Under the pieces are notes generated by a model. The model did no database searches. It was not told the DNA's origin and worked only from the letters and a program-made list of their open reading frames with translations. From positions 682,001 through 746,000 of the forward strand of contig CAXRGQ010000007.1 in assembly GCA_964230215.1 (NCBI GenBank): a DNA stretch of 64,000 nt, written 5' to 3'. A program made the position numbers and the translations under genes. The stretch comes from JAUILH01 sp964230215. GTDB taxonomy: Bacteria > Bacteroidota > Bacteroidia > Flavobacteriales_D > JAUILH01. Positions 56,720-64,000 of the stretch are shown here, piece by piece; position 1 is the first letter of the stretch, and every line of letters begins with the position of its first letter.

Positions 56720-59197
56720 ATGAAACATATATATAAAATATCGGGAATGACCTGCGGTGGTTGTAAAAGTCATGTCGAGAAAATACTCAAATCACATGAG
56801 TCAATAAAAGAGGTGAAAATAGACTTAGAATCAGGTAAAGCTGACATAGAATTTGATAGGCATGTCAACTTTGAAGAGTTAAAGAAGCTTTTTGAAGGGT
56901 CAAACTATATGATTCATACAATGGATGAAAAGCTTGTACAAAAAAGTAAACCTGACCCCGTAAAAGGAGCTAAGTACTACTGTCCAATGCATTGTGAAGG
57001 TGACAAGACGTATGACGAACCTAGGGATTGTCCTGTCTGTGGAATGGATCTAGTCCCAGAAGCTAAGCTCAAAACAAGTTCGCAAAAATATACTTGTCCA
57101 ATGCACCCAGAAGTAGTTAAAGACGAAATGGGATCATGCCCAAAATGTGGAATGGATCTCGTTCCAATGGAAGCTGATGAAAGTGCTGAAGAAAAACAGT
57201 ACAAGACTTTGCTTAAAAAGTTTTGGATTGCTGTAGCCTTTACATTGCCCATTTTTATCATTGCCATGTCAGAGATGATTCCTAATAATCCTCTTTATGA
57301 CTTGCTAGCTATGAAGTATTGGAATTGGGTTCAGTTAATCTTATCTATTCCTGTGGTATTCTATGCTACTTGGATGTTTTTTAGACGAGCATATAGTTCT
57401 ATTCGAACAATGAATCTGAATATGTTTACCTTAATTGGTATAGGAGCAGGTGCAGCTTGGCTATTTAGTTTGGGAGCAATATTATTTCCATCAATCTTCC
57501 CAGAAGATTTTAAAACAGAATCAGGAACCGTTCATGTGTATTTTGAGGCTGCAACTGTAATCTTAACGCTTGTCTTACTAGGACAACTATTAGAGGCAAA
57601 AGCTCATAGCAAGACAAATAATGCGGTAAAAGAGTTATTAAAATTAGCTCCTAACAAAGCGATTAAAGTCGTTAATGGGGAAGAACAGGAAATTTCCATA
57701 GACGATATTAAAGTTGGTGATTTATTAAGGGTTAAACCGGGAGACAAAATTCCTGTGGATGGTAAAATTGAAGATGGGGAAAGCTCTATTGATGAGTCAA
57801 TGATAACGGGAGAACCAATTCCTGTTGACAAATCAAAAGGAGATAATGTAACATCAGGAACTATTAATGGAAATCAATCCTTTGTAATGAAAGCTGAAAA
57901 AATTGGTTCAGATACATTACTTTCTCAGATTATCCATATGGTTAATGATGCAAGCAGAAGTAGAGCTCCTATACAAAAGCTAGCGGATAAAATTTCAAGC
58001 TACTTTGTTCCAGCAGTAATATTAGTTTCTGTTTTAACATTTATTGCTTGGTATATTTTTGGTCCATCTCCTCAATTAGTATTTGCTTTTGTTAATGCCA
58101 TAGCCGTTTTAATAATTGCTTGTCCATGTGCATTAGGTTTGGCTACACCTATGTCTGTAATGGTTGGCGTTGGAAAGGGAGCGCAAGAAGGTGTTCTTAT
58201 TAAAAATGCTGAATCATTGGAAAAAATGAACAAGATTGATGTGTTAATTATAGATAAAACAGGAACAGTTACAGAAGGTAAACCATCTGTTGAAGAAGTA
58301 AAATCATACGCAAACTTCAGTGCGGACGAATTAACGGTACTAGTAGCTTCTGTGAATAATCAAAGTGAACACCCTTTAGCAGAAGCTACTGTGAAGTTTG
58401 CTAAAAATAAGGAACTAAAACTGAAAGAGATTGAAGCTTTTAATTCAATTACTGGCAAGGGGGTTGAAGCTAAGATTGATGGAAAATGGGTTTTTGTAGG
58501 TAATGATAAATTGATGAAGGATAATAACATTACTCTTTCATCTGAGCTTAAAGATGAATCGCAAAAGGTAAAATCGAAAGGTAAAACCGTTCCTTATATT
58601 GCTGTTGAAAATGAGGTTGTTGGTTTTGTAGTTATTTCAGATGCGATCAAATCAACCAGTAAAAAAGCGATTCACCAATTGCACAGTATGGGTGTTGAAG
58701 TTATTATGATGACAGGAGACAACCAACATACAGCAAAAGCAGTAGCAGAAGAATTAAACCTTGATAATTATGTTGCAGATTGTCTTCCTGAGGACAAGCT
58801 TAACAAGGTAAAAGAATTACAAGGAAATGGGAAGATAGTTGCTATGGCAGGTGATGGCATAAATGATGCTCCTGCTTTAGCACTAGCCAATGTTGGTATT
58901 GCAATGGGAACAGGAACGGATGTTGCTATTGAAAGCTCAGAGATAACGCTAGTAAAAGGAGACTTACACGGTATTGTAAAGGCACGAAACCTTAGTCACA
59001 AAGTTATGCGAAATATCAAGCAAAACTTATTTTTCGCTCTAGCCTACAACACACTCGGAATTCCAATAGCAGCAGGCTTATTGTATCCAGTTTTTGGAAC
59101 GCTACTTTCTCCAATGATTGCTGCTCTTGCAATGAGCTTTAGCTCTGTATCGGTGATTGCAAATGCACTTAGGTTAAGAACTCAAAACATAAAATAA
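56720..59197 (+). CDS. copA: Copper-exporting P1B-type ATPase (CopA)
   Basis: This 825-residue inner-membrane pump has an N-terminal HMA domain (C12-G-G-C15), then two zinc-ribbon-like heavy-metal-binding domains (about 86-113 and 124-149; C-P-M-H and C-P-x-C-G-M-D-L-V-P). Membrane helices begin at about 167. The ion-path motif C468-P-C470, the phosphorylation site D512-K-T-G-T, the H-P-L-A-E locus and the hinge G-D712-G-I-N-D-A-P are all present. The C-P-C motif and the missing Ser/His in helix 6 fit Cu(I) export. Duplicated binding domains at the N-terminus are common in Bacteroidota homologues. It lies 18 bases after the TolC gene and 6 before the adaptor gene. Confidence 0.96.
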   Translation: MKHIYKISGMTCGGCKSHVEKILKSHESIKEVKIDLESGKADIEFDRHVNFEELKKLFEGSNYMIHTMDEKLVQKSKPDPVKGAKYYCPMHCEGDKTYDEPRDCPVCGMDLVPEAKLKTSSQKYTCPMHPEVVKDEMGSCPKCGMDLVPMEADESAEEKQYKTLLKKFWIAVAFTLPIFIIAMSEMIPNNPLYDLLAMKYWNWVQLILSIPVVFYATWMFFRRAYSSIRTMNLNMFTLIGIGAGAAWLFSLGAILFPSIFPEDFKTESGTVHVYFEAATVILTLVLLGQLLEAKAHSKTNNAVKELLKLAPNKAIKVVNGEEQEISIDDIKVGDLLRVKPGDKIPVDGKIEDGESSIDESMITGEPIPVDKSKGDNVTSGTINGNQSFVMKAEKIGSDTLLSQIIHMVNDASRSRAPIQKLADKISSYFVPAVILVSVLTFIAWYIFGPSPQLVFAFVNAIAVLIIACPCALGLATPMSVMVGVGKGAQEGVLIKNAESLEKMNKIDVLIIDKTGTVTEGKPSVEEVKSYANFSADELTVLVASVNNQSEHPLAEATVKFAKNKELKLKEIEAFNSITGKGVEAKIDGKWVFVGNDKLMKDNNITLSSELKDESQKVKSKGKTVPYIAVENEVVGFVVISDAIKSTSKKAIHQLHSMGVEVIMMTGDNQHTAKAVAEELNLDNYVADCLPEDKLNKVKELQGNGKIVAMAGDGINDAPALALANVGIAMGTGTDVAIESSEITLVKGDLHGIVKARNLSHKVMRNIKQNLFFALAYNTLGIPIAAGLLYPVFGTLLSPMIAALAMSFSSVSVIANALRLRTQNIK

Positions 59198-59203
59198 ACT
59201 GAG

Positions 59204-60940
59204 ATGAAAAAGTATTTAATATATACAAGCTTCTTGCTAGCAGGCCTGCTTTTAGGATGGTTCATTTTTAATAATTCTTCGAATAACGAGGATGAAACTG
59301 ATCATAAACACAGTGAAAGTGAGGAACAAATTTGGACGTGTTCTATGCACCCTCAAATACGGCAACCTGAACCTGGAGATTGTCCTATTTGTGGAATGGA
59401 TTTAATTCCATTAGAGGAGAATTCTAACGAAAACCCTTTAGTATTTTCCATGTCTGATGAAGCCGTTAAAATTTCCAATATTCAAACTACGAAAATTGGA
59501 GAAACGGGGAATTCAGAAAATGGGATTGCATTATCTGGGAAAATCAAACCTGATGAAACTGCCGCTTCAAGTGTGGTTACTCATGTTTCGGGAAGAATAG
59601 AAAAGCTCTATGTATCATATACGGGACAATCAGTAGCTAAAGGACAAAAGGTAGCTGAAATTTATTCGCCTCAACTGATTTCTGCCCAAAAGGAATTGAT
59701 AGAAGCAAGCAAAGTTAAATCCAGTAATCCAAGTTTATATCAAGCAGCCTATAATAAGCTTAAAAACTGGAAATTAAATGATAATCAAATTGAATCAATT
59801 CTCGAAAGCGAATCAATTATTGAAACATTTAGCATTTATGCTCAATTCTCGGGAGTTATAAAGACGAAGAAAGTATCCGTAGGTGATTATCTCAAGGAAG
59901 GTGAGGTATTATTCGATTTACAGAGTCTTTCTAAAATTTGGGCGGTGTTTGATGTTTATGAAACGGATATAGCAAATGTAAAAATTGGTGATCCCATAGA
60001 ATTTACTACAACTAGTTACCCAGATGAAAAGTTCACTGCAAAAGTTAATTTTATTGATCCCCTGATCAATCCTTCAACCAGAACGATTTCTGTTCGAGCA
60101 AATATTCAAAATAACAACTCAAAATTAAAGCCAGACATGTTTATAAATGGATGGGTTAAAGGCTCACCAAATCAAAAAGCAACCGTACTTGTACCTAAAA
60201 CGGCGGTATTATGGACTGGCAGGAGATCTGTTGTATATTTAAAACTACCTAATCAGTCAGTTCCTTCTTTTGAATATAGAAATGTTGAAATTGGTGATGC
60301 TATTGGAGATTCTTATAAAGTGATTTCTGGTATAGAAACAGGTGATGAAGTAGTTACAAATGGAGCCTTTGTAATTGATGCTTCTGCTCAATTGAATAAT
60401 CAATCAAGCATGATGAATCAGAATTTGGTCAACGCAAGAGACAAATCCATGCCGGATGAAATAATTGATTATTCAGCACAAGTAGACGAATATTTTAGGA
60501 ATGAATTTAAACATTTAATTTCCGAGTATCTCTTATTAAAGAATGCACTTACTGTTGATGATAAAAATGGGGCGCTAGAAACTATTGAGAATGTTAACAC
60601 TGCCCTCACAAACATACATCATCACCACATTAATGGGAATGCGTTAGATTATTGGAAGAAAACATCTCATCAGCTCAGTACAATCTTAGAGGAACTTAAA
60701 TCTGCTGGGGAAATTGAAGATTTAAGAAAGGGATTTGTTAAACTATCAAATGAAATTATTCACGCTTCCAAGTCTTTCGGTGTAGAGCAGACTTATTACA
60801 TTCAATATTGTCCAATGGCAAATGACAAAAAAGGGGCTTATTGGCTGAGCCAGTCTGAAATAATAAAGAATCCATATTTTGGATCAAGCATGCTTGGTTG
60901 TGGAGAGGTAACTGAAAATTTATCGCCTGCGGAAGACTAG
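59204..60940 (+). CDS. cusB: CusB-type RND periplasmic adaptor with metal-binding and DUF3347 domains
   Basis: The 578-residue product has an N-terminal membrane helix (about 5-23), a heavy-metal-binding domain (about 43-70; C-S-M-H-P and C-P-I-C-G-M-D-L-I-P), the lipoyl/barrel-sandwich and beta-barrel modules of a HlyD/CusB adaptor (about 95-395; G-R-I-E-K-L, G-Q-S-V-A-K-G-Q) and a C-terminal DUF3347 domain (about 430-578) with Y-C-P-M-A and L-G-C-G at its end. DUF3347 is found on metal-pump adaptors. It is the last gene of the island and probably hands metal ions to CusA. It stops 5 bases from the convergent dehydratase gene. Confidence 0.93.
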   Translation: MKKYLIYTSFLLAGLLLGWFIFNNSSNNEDETDHKHSESEEQIWTCSMHPQIRQPEPGDCPICGMDLIPLEENSNENPLVFSMSDEAVKISNIQTTKIGETGNSENGIALSGKIKPDETAASSVVTHVSGRIEKLYVSYTGQSVAKGQKVAEIYSPQLISAQKELIEASKVKSSNPSLYQAAYNKLKNWKLNDNQIESILESESIIETFSIYAQFSGVIKTKKVSVGDYLKEGEVLFDLQSLSKIWAVFDVYETDIANVKIGDPIEFTTTSYPDEKFTAKVNFIDPLINPSTRTISVRANIQNNNSKLKPDMFINGWVKGSPNQKATVLVPKTAVLWTGRRSVVYLKLPNQSVPSFEYRNVEIGDAIGDSYKVISGIETGDEVVTNGAFVIDASAQLNNQSSMMNQNLVNARDKSMPDEIIDYSAQVDEYFRNEFKHLISEYLLLKNALTVDDKNGALETIENVNTALTNIHHHHINGNALDYWKKTSHQLSTILEELKSAGEIEDLRKGFVKLSNEIIHASKSFGVEQTYYIQYCPMANDKKGAYWLSQSEIIKNPYFGSSMLGCGEVTENLSPAED

Positions 60941-60945
60941 TAGAA

Positions 60946-61806
60946 TTATACCACCCTAACAATCCCACCACAAACAATAACTAGTACGCTTTTGTGACCA
61001 TCATTTAAAGCTCTGTCTATTCCTGACAGGGCAGCACCACACGCGGGCTCTGGGTTGCGATTAAAATTTCTTCTAAAACGTTCACAAGCTTTAATGGTGG
61101 ACATATCATCTACAACATGTGGAATCGTTTTAAATACGCTTAATCGCTTAAACGCCTCATCAGCGATTTTTCTTGCGCCCAAACTACTTGCAATGGTTGT
61201 TACAGAATTTAGTTCAACATGCTTTCCAGATATAATACAATCTGCCATTGAAGCCGCACCAGTAGTCTCACAGGCATAAATAGTCGAATTCCATCCGAGT
61301 TTTTTCATGCCTTCACTTACCCCGATAAACAGACCTCCGCCTCCAACACTCAAGATAATGGCATCAGGTTCACTCATCTCAGAACATTCCTCTATCATGG
61401 TACTATGACCCTCCCATAACAACGGATCATCAAAAGGATGAATTAAATGGGCACCATGCTCTTCTGCCATTAGCGCAGCACGTGCATGTGCTTCCTGCCA
61501 ATCGTTTCCATGTATTATTATATCGGCCTTAGTAGTCTTAATTTTATCTAATGCTGTGCGCTTTGTGTTGCGCGGAAGCACTACAGTAATGGGGAGTTTC
61601 AATCCATCGCACACCATGGCGGCAGAATACCCTGCGTTACCACCGGAGGACGAAACAAACCTATCAGTTCCACTCTCCGACTTGGCTTTAATCAGGTGAG
61701 ACATGCCTCTTATTTTAAAGGATTCTGATGGCTGGTCTATTTCCATTTTGTAATGGATTATAGCACCGTTTCGTTCTTCCTTTATCAGTGGCGTAGGCTT
61801 ATACAT
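60946..61806 (-). CDS. PLP-dependent L-serine/L-threonine dehydratase (SDS type)
   Basis: The 286-residue product is a fold-type II PLP enzyme resembling mammalian serine dehydratase. PLP-binding Lys31 lies in S-E-S-F-K-I-R-G, the carboxylate loop is S-S-S-G-G-N-A-G, P-F-D-D-P-L-L-W-E-G-H follows, and the phosphate loop G-G-G-G-L is at about 174-178. It should deaminate serine and/or threonine to pyruvate or 2-oxobutyrate. It lacks the C-terminal ACT-like regulatory domain of biosynthetic IlvA, so it is probably catabolic. It overlaps the Bcp gene by 8 bases (61799-61806), so it is translated from the same message. Confidence 0.9.
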   Translation of the reverse strand: MYKPTPLIKEERNGAIIHYKMEIDQPSESFKIRGMSHLIKAKSESGTDRFVSSSGGNAGYSAAMVCDGLKLPITVVLPRNTKRTALDKIKTTKADIIIHGNDWQEAHARAALMAEEHGAHLIHPFDDPLLWEGHSTMIEECSEMSEPDAIILSVGGGGLFIGVSEGMKKLGWNSTIYACETTGAASMADCIISGKHVELNSVTTIASSLGARKIADEAFKRLSVFKTIPHVVDDMSTIKACERFRRNFNRNPEPACGAALSGIDRALNDGHKSVLVIVCGGIVRVV

Positions 61807-62251
61807 TTTGTTCTTTTAGCTTTGTTAGGGCATTCTGTATATGGTCTTCTATCTTCATCTGAGATCTAAACTTATAGATTAGCTCTCCTTTCGCATTAAA
61901 CACAAAGGTCTCTCTGCCCGGAATCAAACCTAATAAATCCCCTTTAACATTGAATAAATTGCGCAATGTTTTATCCTTATCAGAAAGTAAAATGTAAGGT
62001 AATCGGTGATGATTTTTAAATTTCTCATGTGATTTTACAGAATCTGCACTAATTCCAATCACCTCAGCGCCTACTTCCTTGAAGTCCTCATAGCTATCTC
62101 TAAACGAGCACGCTTGAGCCGTGCACCCTTTAGTCTCGTTTTTAGGATAAAAGTAAATCACAGCTGGGTTCCCAACTAAATCAGATGTTTTGAGTTGATT
62201 TCCTTTGTCTGTCTTTGCCGAAAACTCCGGAATTTTGTCACCAATTTCCAT
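61799..62251 (-). CDS. bcp: Bcp-type (PrxQ) peroxiredoxin
   Basis: This 150-residue cytosolic thiol peroxidase has F-Y-P-K-N-E-T-K-G-C43-T-A-Q-A-C48-S-F-R-D. Cys43 is the peroxidatic cysteine and Cys48, five residues on, the resolving one, the atypical 2-Cys arrangement of PrxQ/Bcp. The late R-E-T-F-V-F segment supplies the conserved Arg. It reduces hydroperoxides using thioredoxin. It is the first gene of a two-gene operon with the PLP dehydratase, which it overlaps by 8 bases. Confidence 0.95.
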   Translation of the reverse strand: MEIGDKIPEFSAKTDKGNQLKTSDLVGNPAVIYFYPKNETKGCTAQACSFRDSYEDFKEVGAEVIGISADSVKSHEKFKNHHRLPYILLSDKDKTLRNLFNVKGDLLGLIPGRETFVFNAKGELIYKFRSQMKIEDHIQNALTKLKEQNV

Positions 62252-62384
62252 TATTGTTTTTTTGATATTCCACTTAAAGTTACATAACTCAATTTAAGTA
62301 TGCATAGGTTCTTCACAAATCAATTTTTATAAATAAGCTTTCATACTGAATAACGGCTATACAATAACCCTATTTTTACAAATT

Positions 62385-63917
62385 ATGACTCCCTTAAAGG
62401 TTTTAGTATTCATGCTATGTGTAGGAGCCGCACTGGTCGGCTTAACATTTCTAGCTTCCGAAAACGATCGGGGAGAAAGCTATTTGGGGTCTACCGGCAT
62501 TAAATATCCCACGGCAGCAAGTTTTTTGGAGTATGCACAGGTAGAAGAGGCCAATATTGATTCTGTGGAAAATGCTGCTATGGATGAAGATGAAATGGAC
62601 AGCCTTCTAATGGACATGAAAAACATCCAGTATGATACGGCCTTTAATAAACAAGATACAAGCTTAAAAGGTTTACAAGTACCTAAGTCAAATGAGGAGC
62701 TTGGTTTAACTGCAGATGGGGTTATGCCAATTGCTTTTCCCAATGACGATAGATCATTGTTTATTCCATTGTTCCAAAAGTTAGAAGCGGCTGACATCCA
62801 AAAGAAACCAATTCGGATTGTGCATTACGGTGATTCTCAGATAGAGGGGGATAGAATAACCGCCTACGTGAGGGATAAGTTTCAGAAACTATTTGGCGGT
62901 AACGGCCCTGGTTTTGTACCGCTTATGCCCAAATACAGTCAAATTAGTATTGCGCTGGAGCATTCTGATAACTGGATGAGACATACCGTTTTTGGACCGG
63001 GTAAACTTCCCCACAATAGATATGGGGCATTTGCAAGTTTATCAAGGTTTACAAAAGAACTGCCAGATTCTATGATCACAGATTCAACCCCTGTCGTAAC
63101 CGCTTGGGTTGAGGTCGGTGGTTCCAAGAAGACCAGATATGCTAATATTAGAGCATTTAATAAAGTGCAAGTACATTATGGGAATTGTAAGTATCCAACG
63201 TCTATTAAAGTATATAACGGTGAGGAGCTAATTGTTAATGATAGCTTAAGAACTGACGGAGCATATCATCCCTACACTATTCAGTTAGGTGCTACCCCAA
63301 GCAATTTGAAAATCGAGTTTTCAGGTATTCAGAGTCCAGACTTCTATGGCCTAACATGCGATGGTAATTACGGCGTAAACATGGATAACGTGGCCATGAG
63401 AGGTTCTGGAGGAACCATTTTTGGAAAAATTAATTTCACTGAATTAGACTTAATGTTGGATGGGCTTCACACTGAATTTATCATAATGCAGTACGGTGGA
63501 AATCTTATGCCGTATTTGAAAGATGAAGCACACGCAAAAAGCAGTGCTAGTTGGTTTAAGAGTCAAATTTACAAGCTGAAACAAGCAAGACCAACAGCAC
63601 AAATCTTAGTTATTGGACCATCGGATATGGCTACTTCTATTGAAGGAGAATATCAAACTTACCCTTTAATGGAATACTTTATTGATGAATGGAAAGGTGC
63701 GGCGTTGGAAGCAGGTGCGGCCTACTGGGACATGTATCGAGCAATGGGAGGCGAAAACTCTATGATTTCGTGGGTAGAGAAAGGATGGGCAGCTGATGAC
63801 CATACGCATTTCTCTAATGCAGGAATGAATGCAATTTCATCTCTTTTAATGAAGGCACTATTGTTGGAATATCAATACTATAAAACAAATCAAGGAGGTC
63901 AAAATGCAGCTCAATAA
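62385..63917 (+). CDS. SGNH/GDSL-family hydrolase, exported or membrane-anchored
   Basis: The 510-residue product has an N-terminal hydrophobic helix (about 5-25) and a charged linker to about residue 130. The SGNH core starts with I-V-H-Y-G-D-S151-Q-I-E-G-D-R (block I, Ser151 nucleophile) and ends with D472-H-T-H475-F-S (block V, catalytic Asp and His). Y-G-G-N (about residue 367) supplies the Asn block. The fold and the about 510-residue size resemble acyl-chain or acetyl hydrolases/transferases acting on envelope polysaccharides in Bacteroidota, often beside MBOAT genes. A TATTTTTA element at 62371-62378 ends only 6 bases before the ATG, so it may not be the promoter. The next gene starts inside its last 14 bases. 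Confidence 0.85.
   Translation: MTPLKVLVFMLCVGAALVGLTFLASENDRGESYLGSTGIKYPTAASFLEYAQVEEANIDSVENAAMDEDEMDSLLMDMKNIQYDTAFNKQDTSLKGLQVPKSNEELGLTADGVMPIAFPNDDRSLFIPLFQKLEAADIQKKPIRIVHYGDSQIEGDRITAYVRDKFQKLFGGNGPGFVPLMPKYSQISIALEHSDNWMRHTVFGPGKLPHNRYGAFASLSRFTKELPDSMITDSTPVVTAWVEVGGSKKTRYANIRAFNKVQVHYGNCKYPTSIKVYNGEELIVNDSLRTDGAYHPYTIQLGATPSNLKIEFSGIQSPDFYGLTCDGNYGVNMDNVAMRGSGGTIFGKINFTELDLMLDGLHTEFIIMQYGGNLMPYLKDEAHAKSSASWFKSQIYKLKQARPTAQILVIGPSDMATSIEGEYQTYPLMEYFIDEWKGAALEAGAAYWDMYRAMGGENSMISWVEKGWAADDHTHFSNAGMNAISSLLMKALLLEYQYYKTNQGGQNAAQ
63892..63899 (+). promoter_or_regulatory. Strong Shine-Dalgarno inside the SGNH gene end
   Basis: AAGGAGGT lies 4 bases before the ATG at 63904. It is encoded by the final codons of the SGNH hydrolase gene. 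Such full-length Shine-Dalgarno sequences are uncommon in Bacteroidota, so it may mark a coupled start or be a coding coincidence. Confidence 0.5.
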
Positions 63918-64000
63918 GTTTATAGTTGGTATATCATTAATTCTGTTTAGTTCAATAGGACAATCGCAGACATTTTTGTTGGATTCAAATCTCAGAATCA
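63904..64000 (+). CDS. Start of an exported protein, cut by the window edge
   Basis: The first 32 codons are in the window. ATG 63904 follows AAGGAGGT by 4 bases and overlaps the SGNH gene by 14 bases. The encoded residues begin M-Q-L-N-K-F and read as a signal peptide (hydrophobic I-V-G-I-S-L-I-L-F, then G-Q-S-Q). The overlap suggests co-expression with the SGNH hydrolase. Function cannot be judged from this fragment. Confidence 0.65.
   Translation, partial: MQLNKFIVGISLILFSSIGQSQTFLLDSNLRI

Noticed and set aside
1..64000. CRISPR arrays, transposases, integrases, tRNA or rRNA genes
   Set aside because: No regularly spaced repeats, transposase or integrase motifs, CCA-ending cloverleaf or rRNA-like stretch were seen on either strand.

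Overview
The window looks like chromosome from a free-living, probably aquatic member of the Bacteroidota, most likely the order Flavobacteriales. At least seven proteins end in type A T9SS sorting domains and one ends in a gliding-motility (CHU_C, type B) domain. Lipoproteins with short lipobox signals are common. Promoter -7 elements read TAnnTTTG/A, purine-rich ribosome-binding sites are mostly absent, and the order is IleRS (eukaryote-like type)-DksA/TraR-LspA. I saw no rRNA, tRNA, CRISPR array, transposase or prophage.

Layout. 0-10 kb: small lipoproteins, a WG-repeat protein ending in a Hint (intein/Hedgehog-like) domain, a secreted PHB-depolymerase-type esterase, an SDR oxidoreductase, a one-domain metallochaperone, an M1 aminopeptidase lipoprotein, a lone biotin carrier protein, a YceI-type lipoprotein and a SlyD-type isomerase. 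10-25 kb: a deiodinase-like thioredoxin-fold protein, a secreted peptidylarginine-deiminase-like protein, a 1449-residue Calx-beta adhesin, a formylglycine-generating-enzyme (FGE) lipoprotein, MsrB, a double UspA protein, and a C1q-capped fibre-like protein paired with a CHU_C protein.

25-36 kb: a minus-strand block of eight genes that I read as one signalling locus. In transcription order it encodes a TPR lipoprotein, a small membrane protein, a YfiR-like periplasmic protein, a TPR protein, a HAMP-PP2C (SpoIIE) phosphatase, an NfeD/YuaF-like protein, a flotillin, and a 1295-residue beta-propeller sensor fused to a class III adenylyl cyclase and an HD domain. 36-46 kb: ileS, a dksA/traR-like gene, lspA (whose start is problematic), two T9SS cargo proteins (one with a thioredoxin site), a two-gene multicopper-oxidase-like pair, and asd.

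46-64 kb: a lamin-tail surface protein, a degenerate FGE-fold protein and a BNR-repeat T9SS protein; then a copper/silver export island (HYC_CC_PP protein, CusA-type RND pump, TolC-type channel, CopA ATPase, CusB-type adaptor); then an SDS-type serine/threonine dehydratase overlapping a Bcp peroxiredoxin, an SGNH hydrolase, and the first codons of another exported protein at the right edge. No gap between genes exceeds about 240 bases.

The observations most worth pursuing are the YfiR/PP2C/flotillin/cyclase locus, the propeller-cyclase-HD fusion, the split multicopper oxidase, the dksA-lspA junction (no usable lspA start, but an in-frame A_AAA_AAC heptamer), the WG-Hint protein, and the deiodinase-like and PPAD-like enzymes lying side by side.
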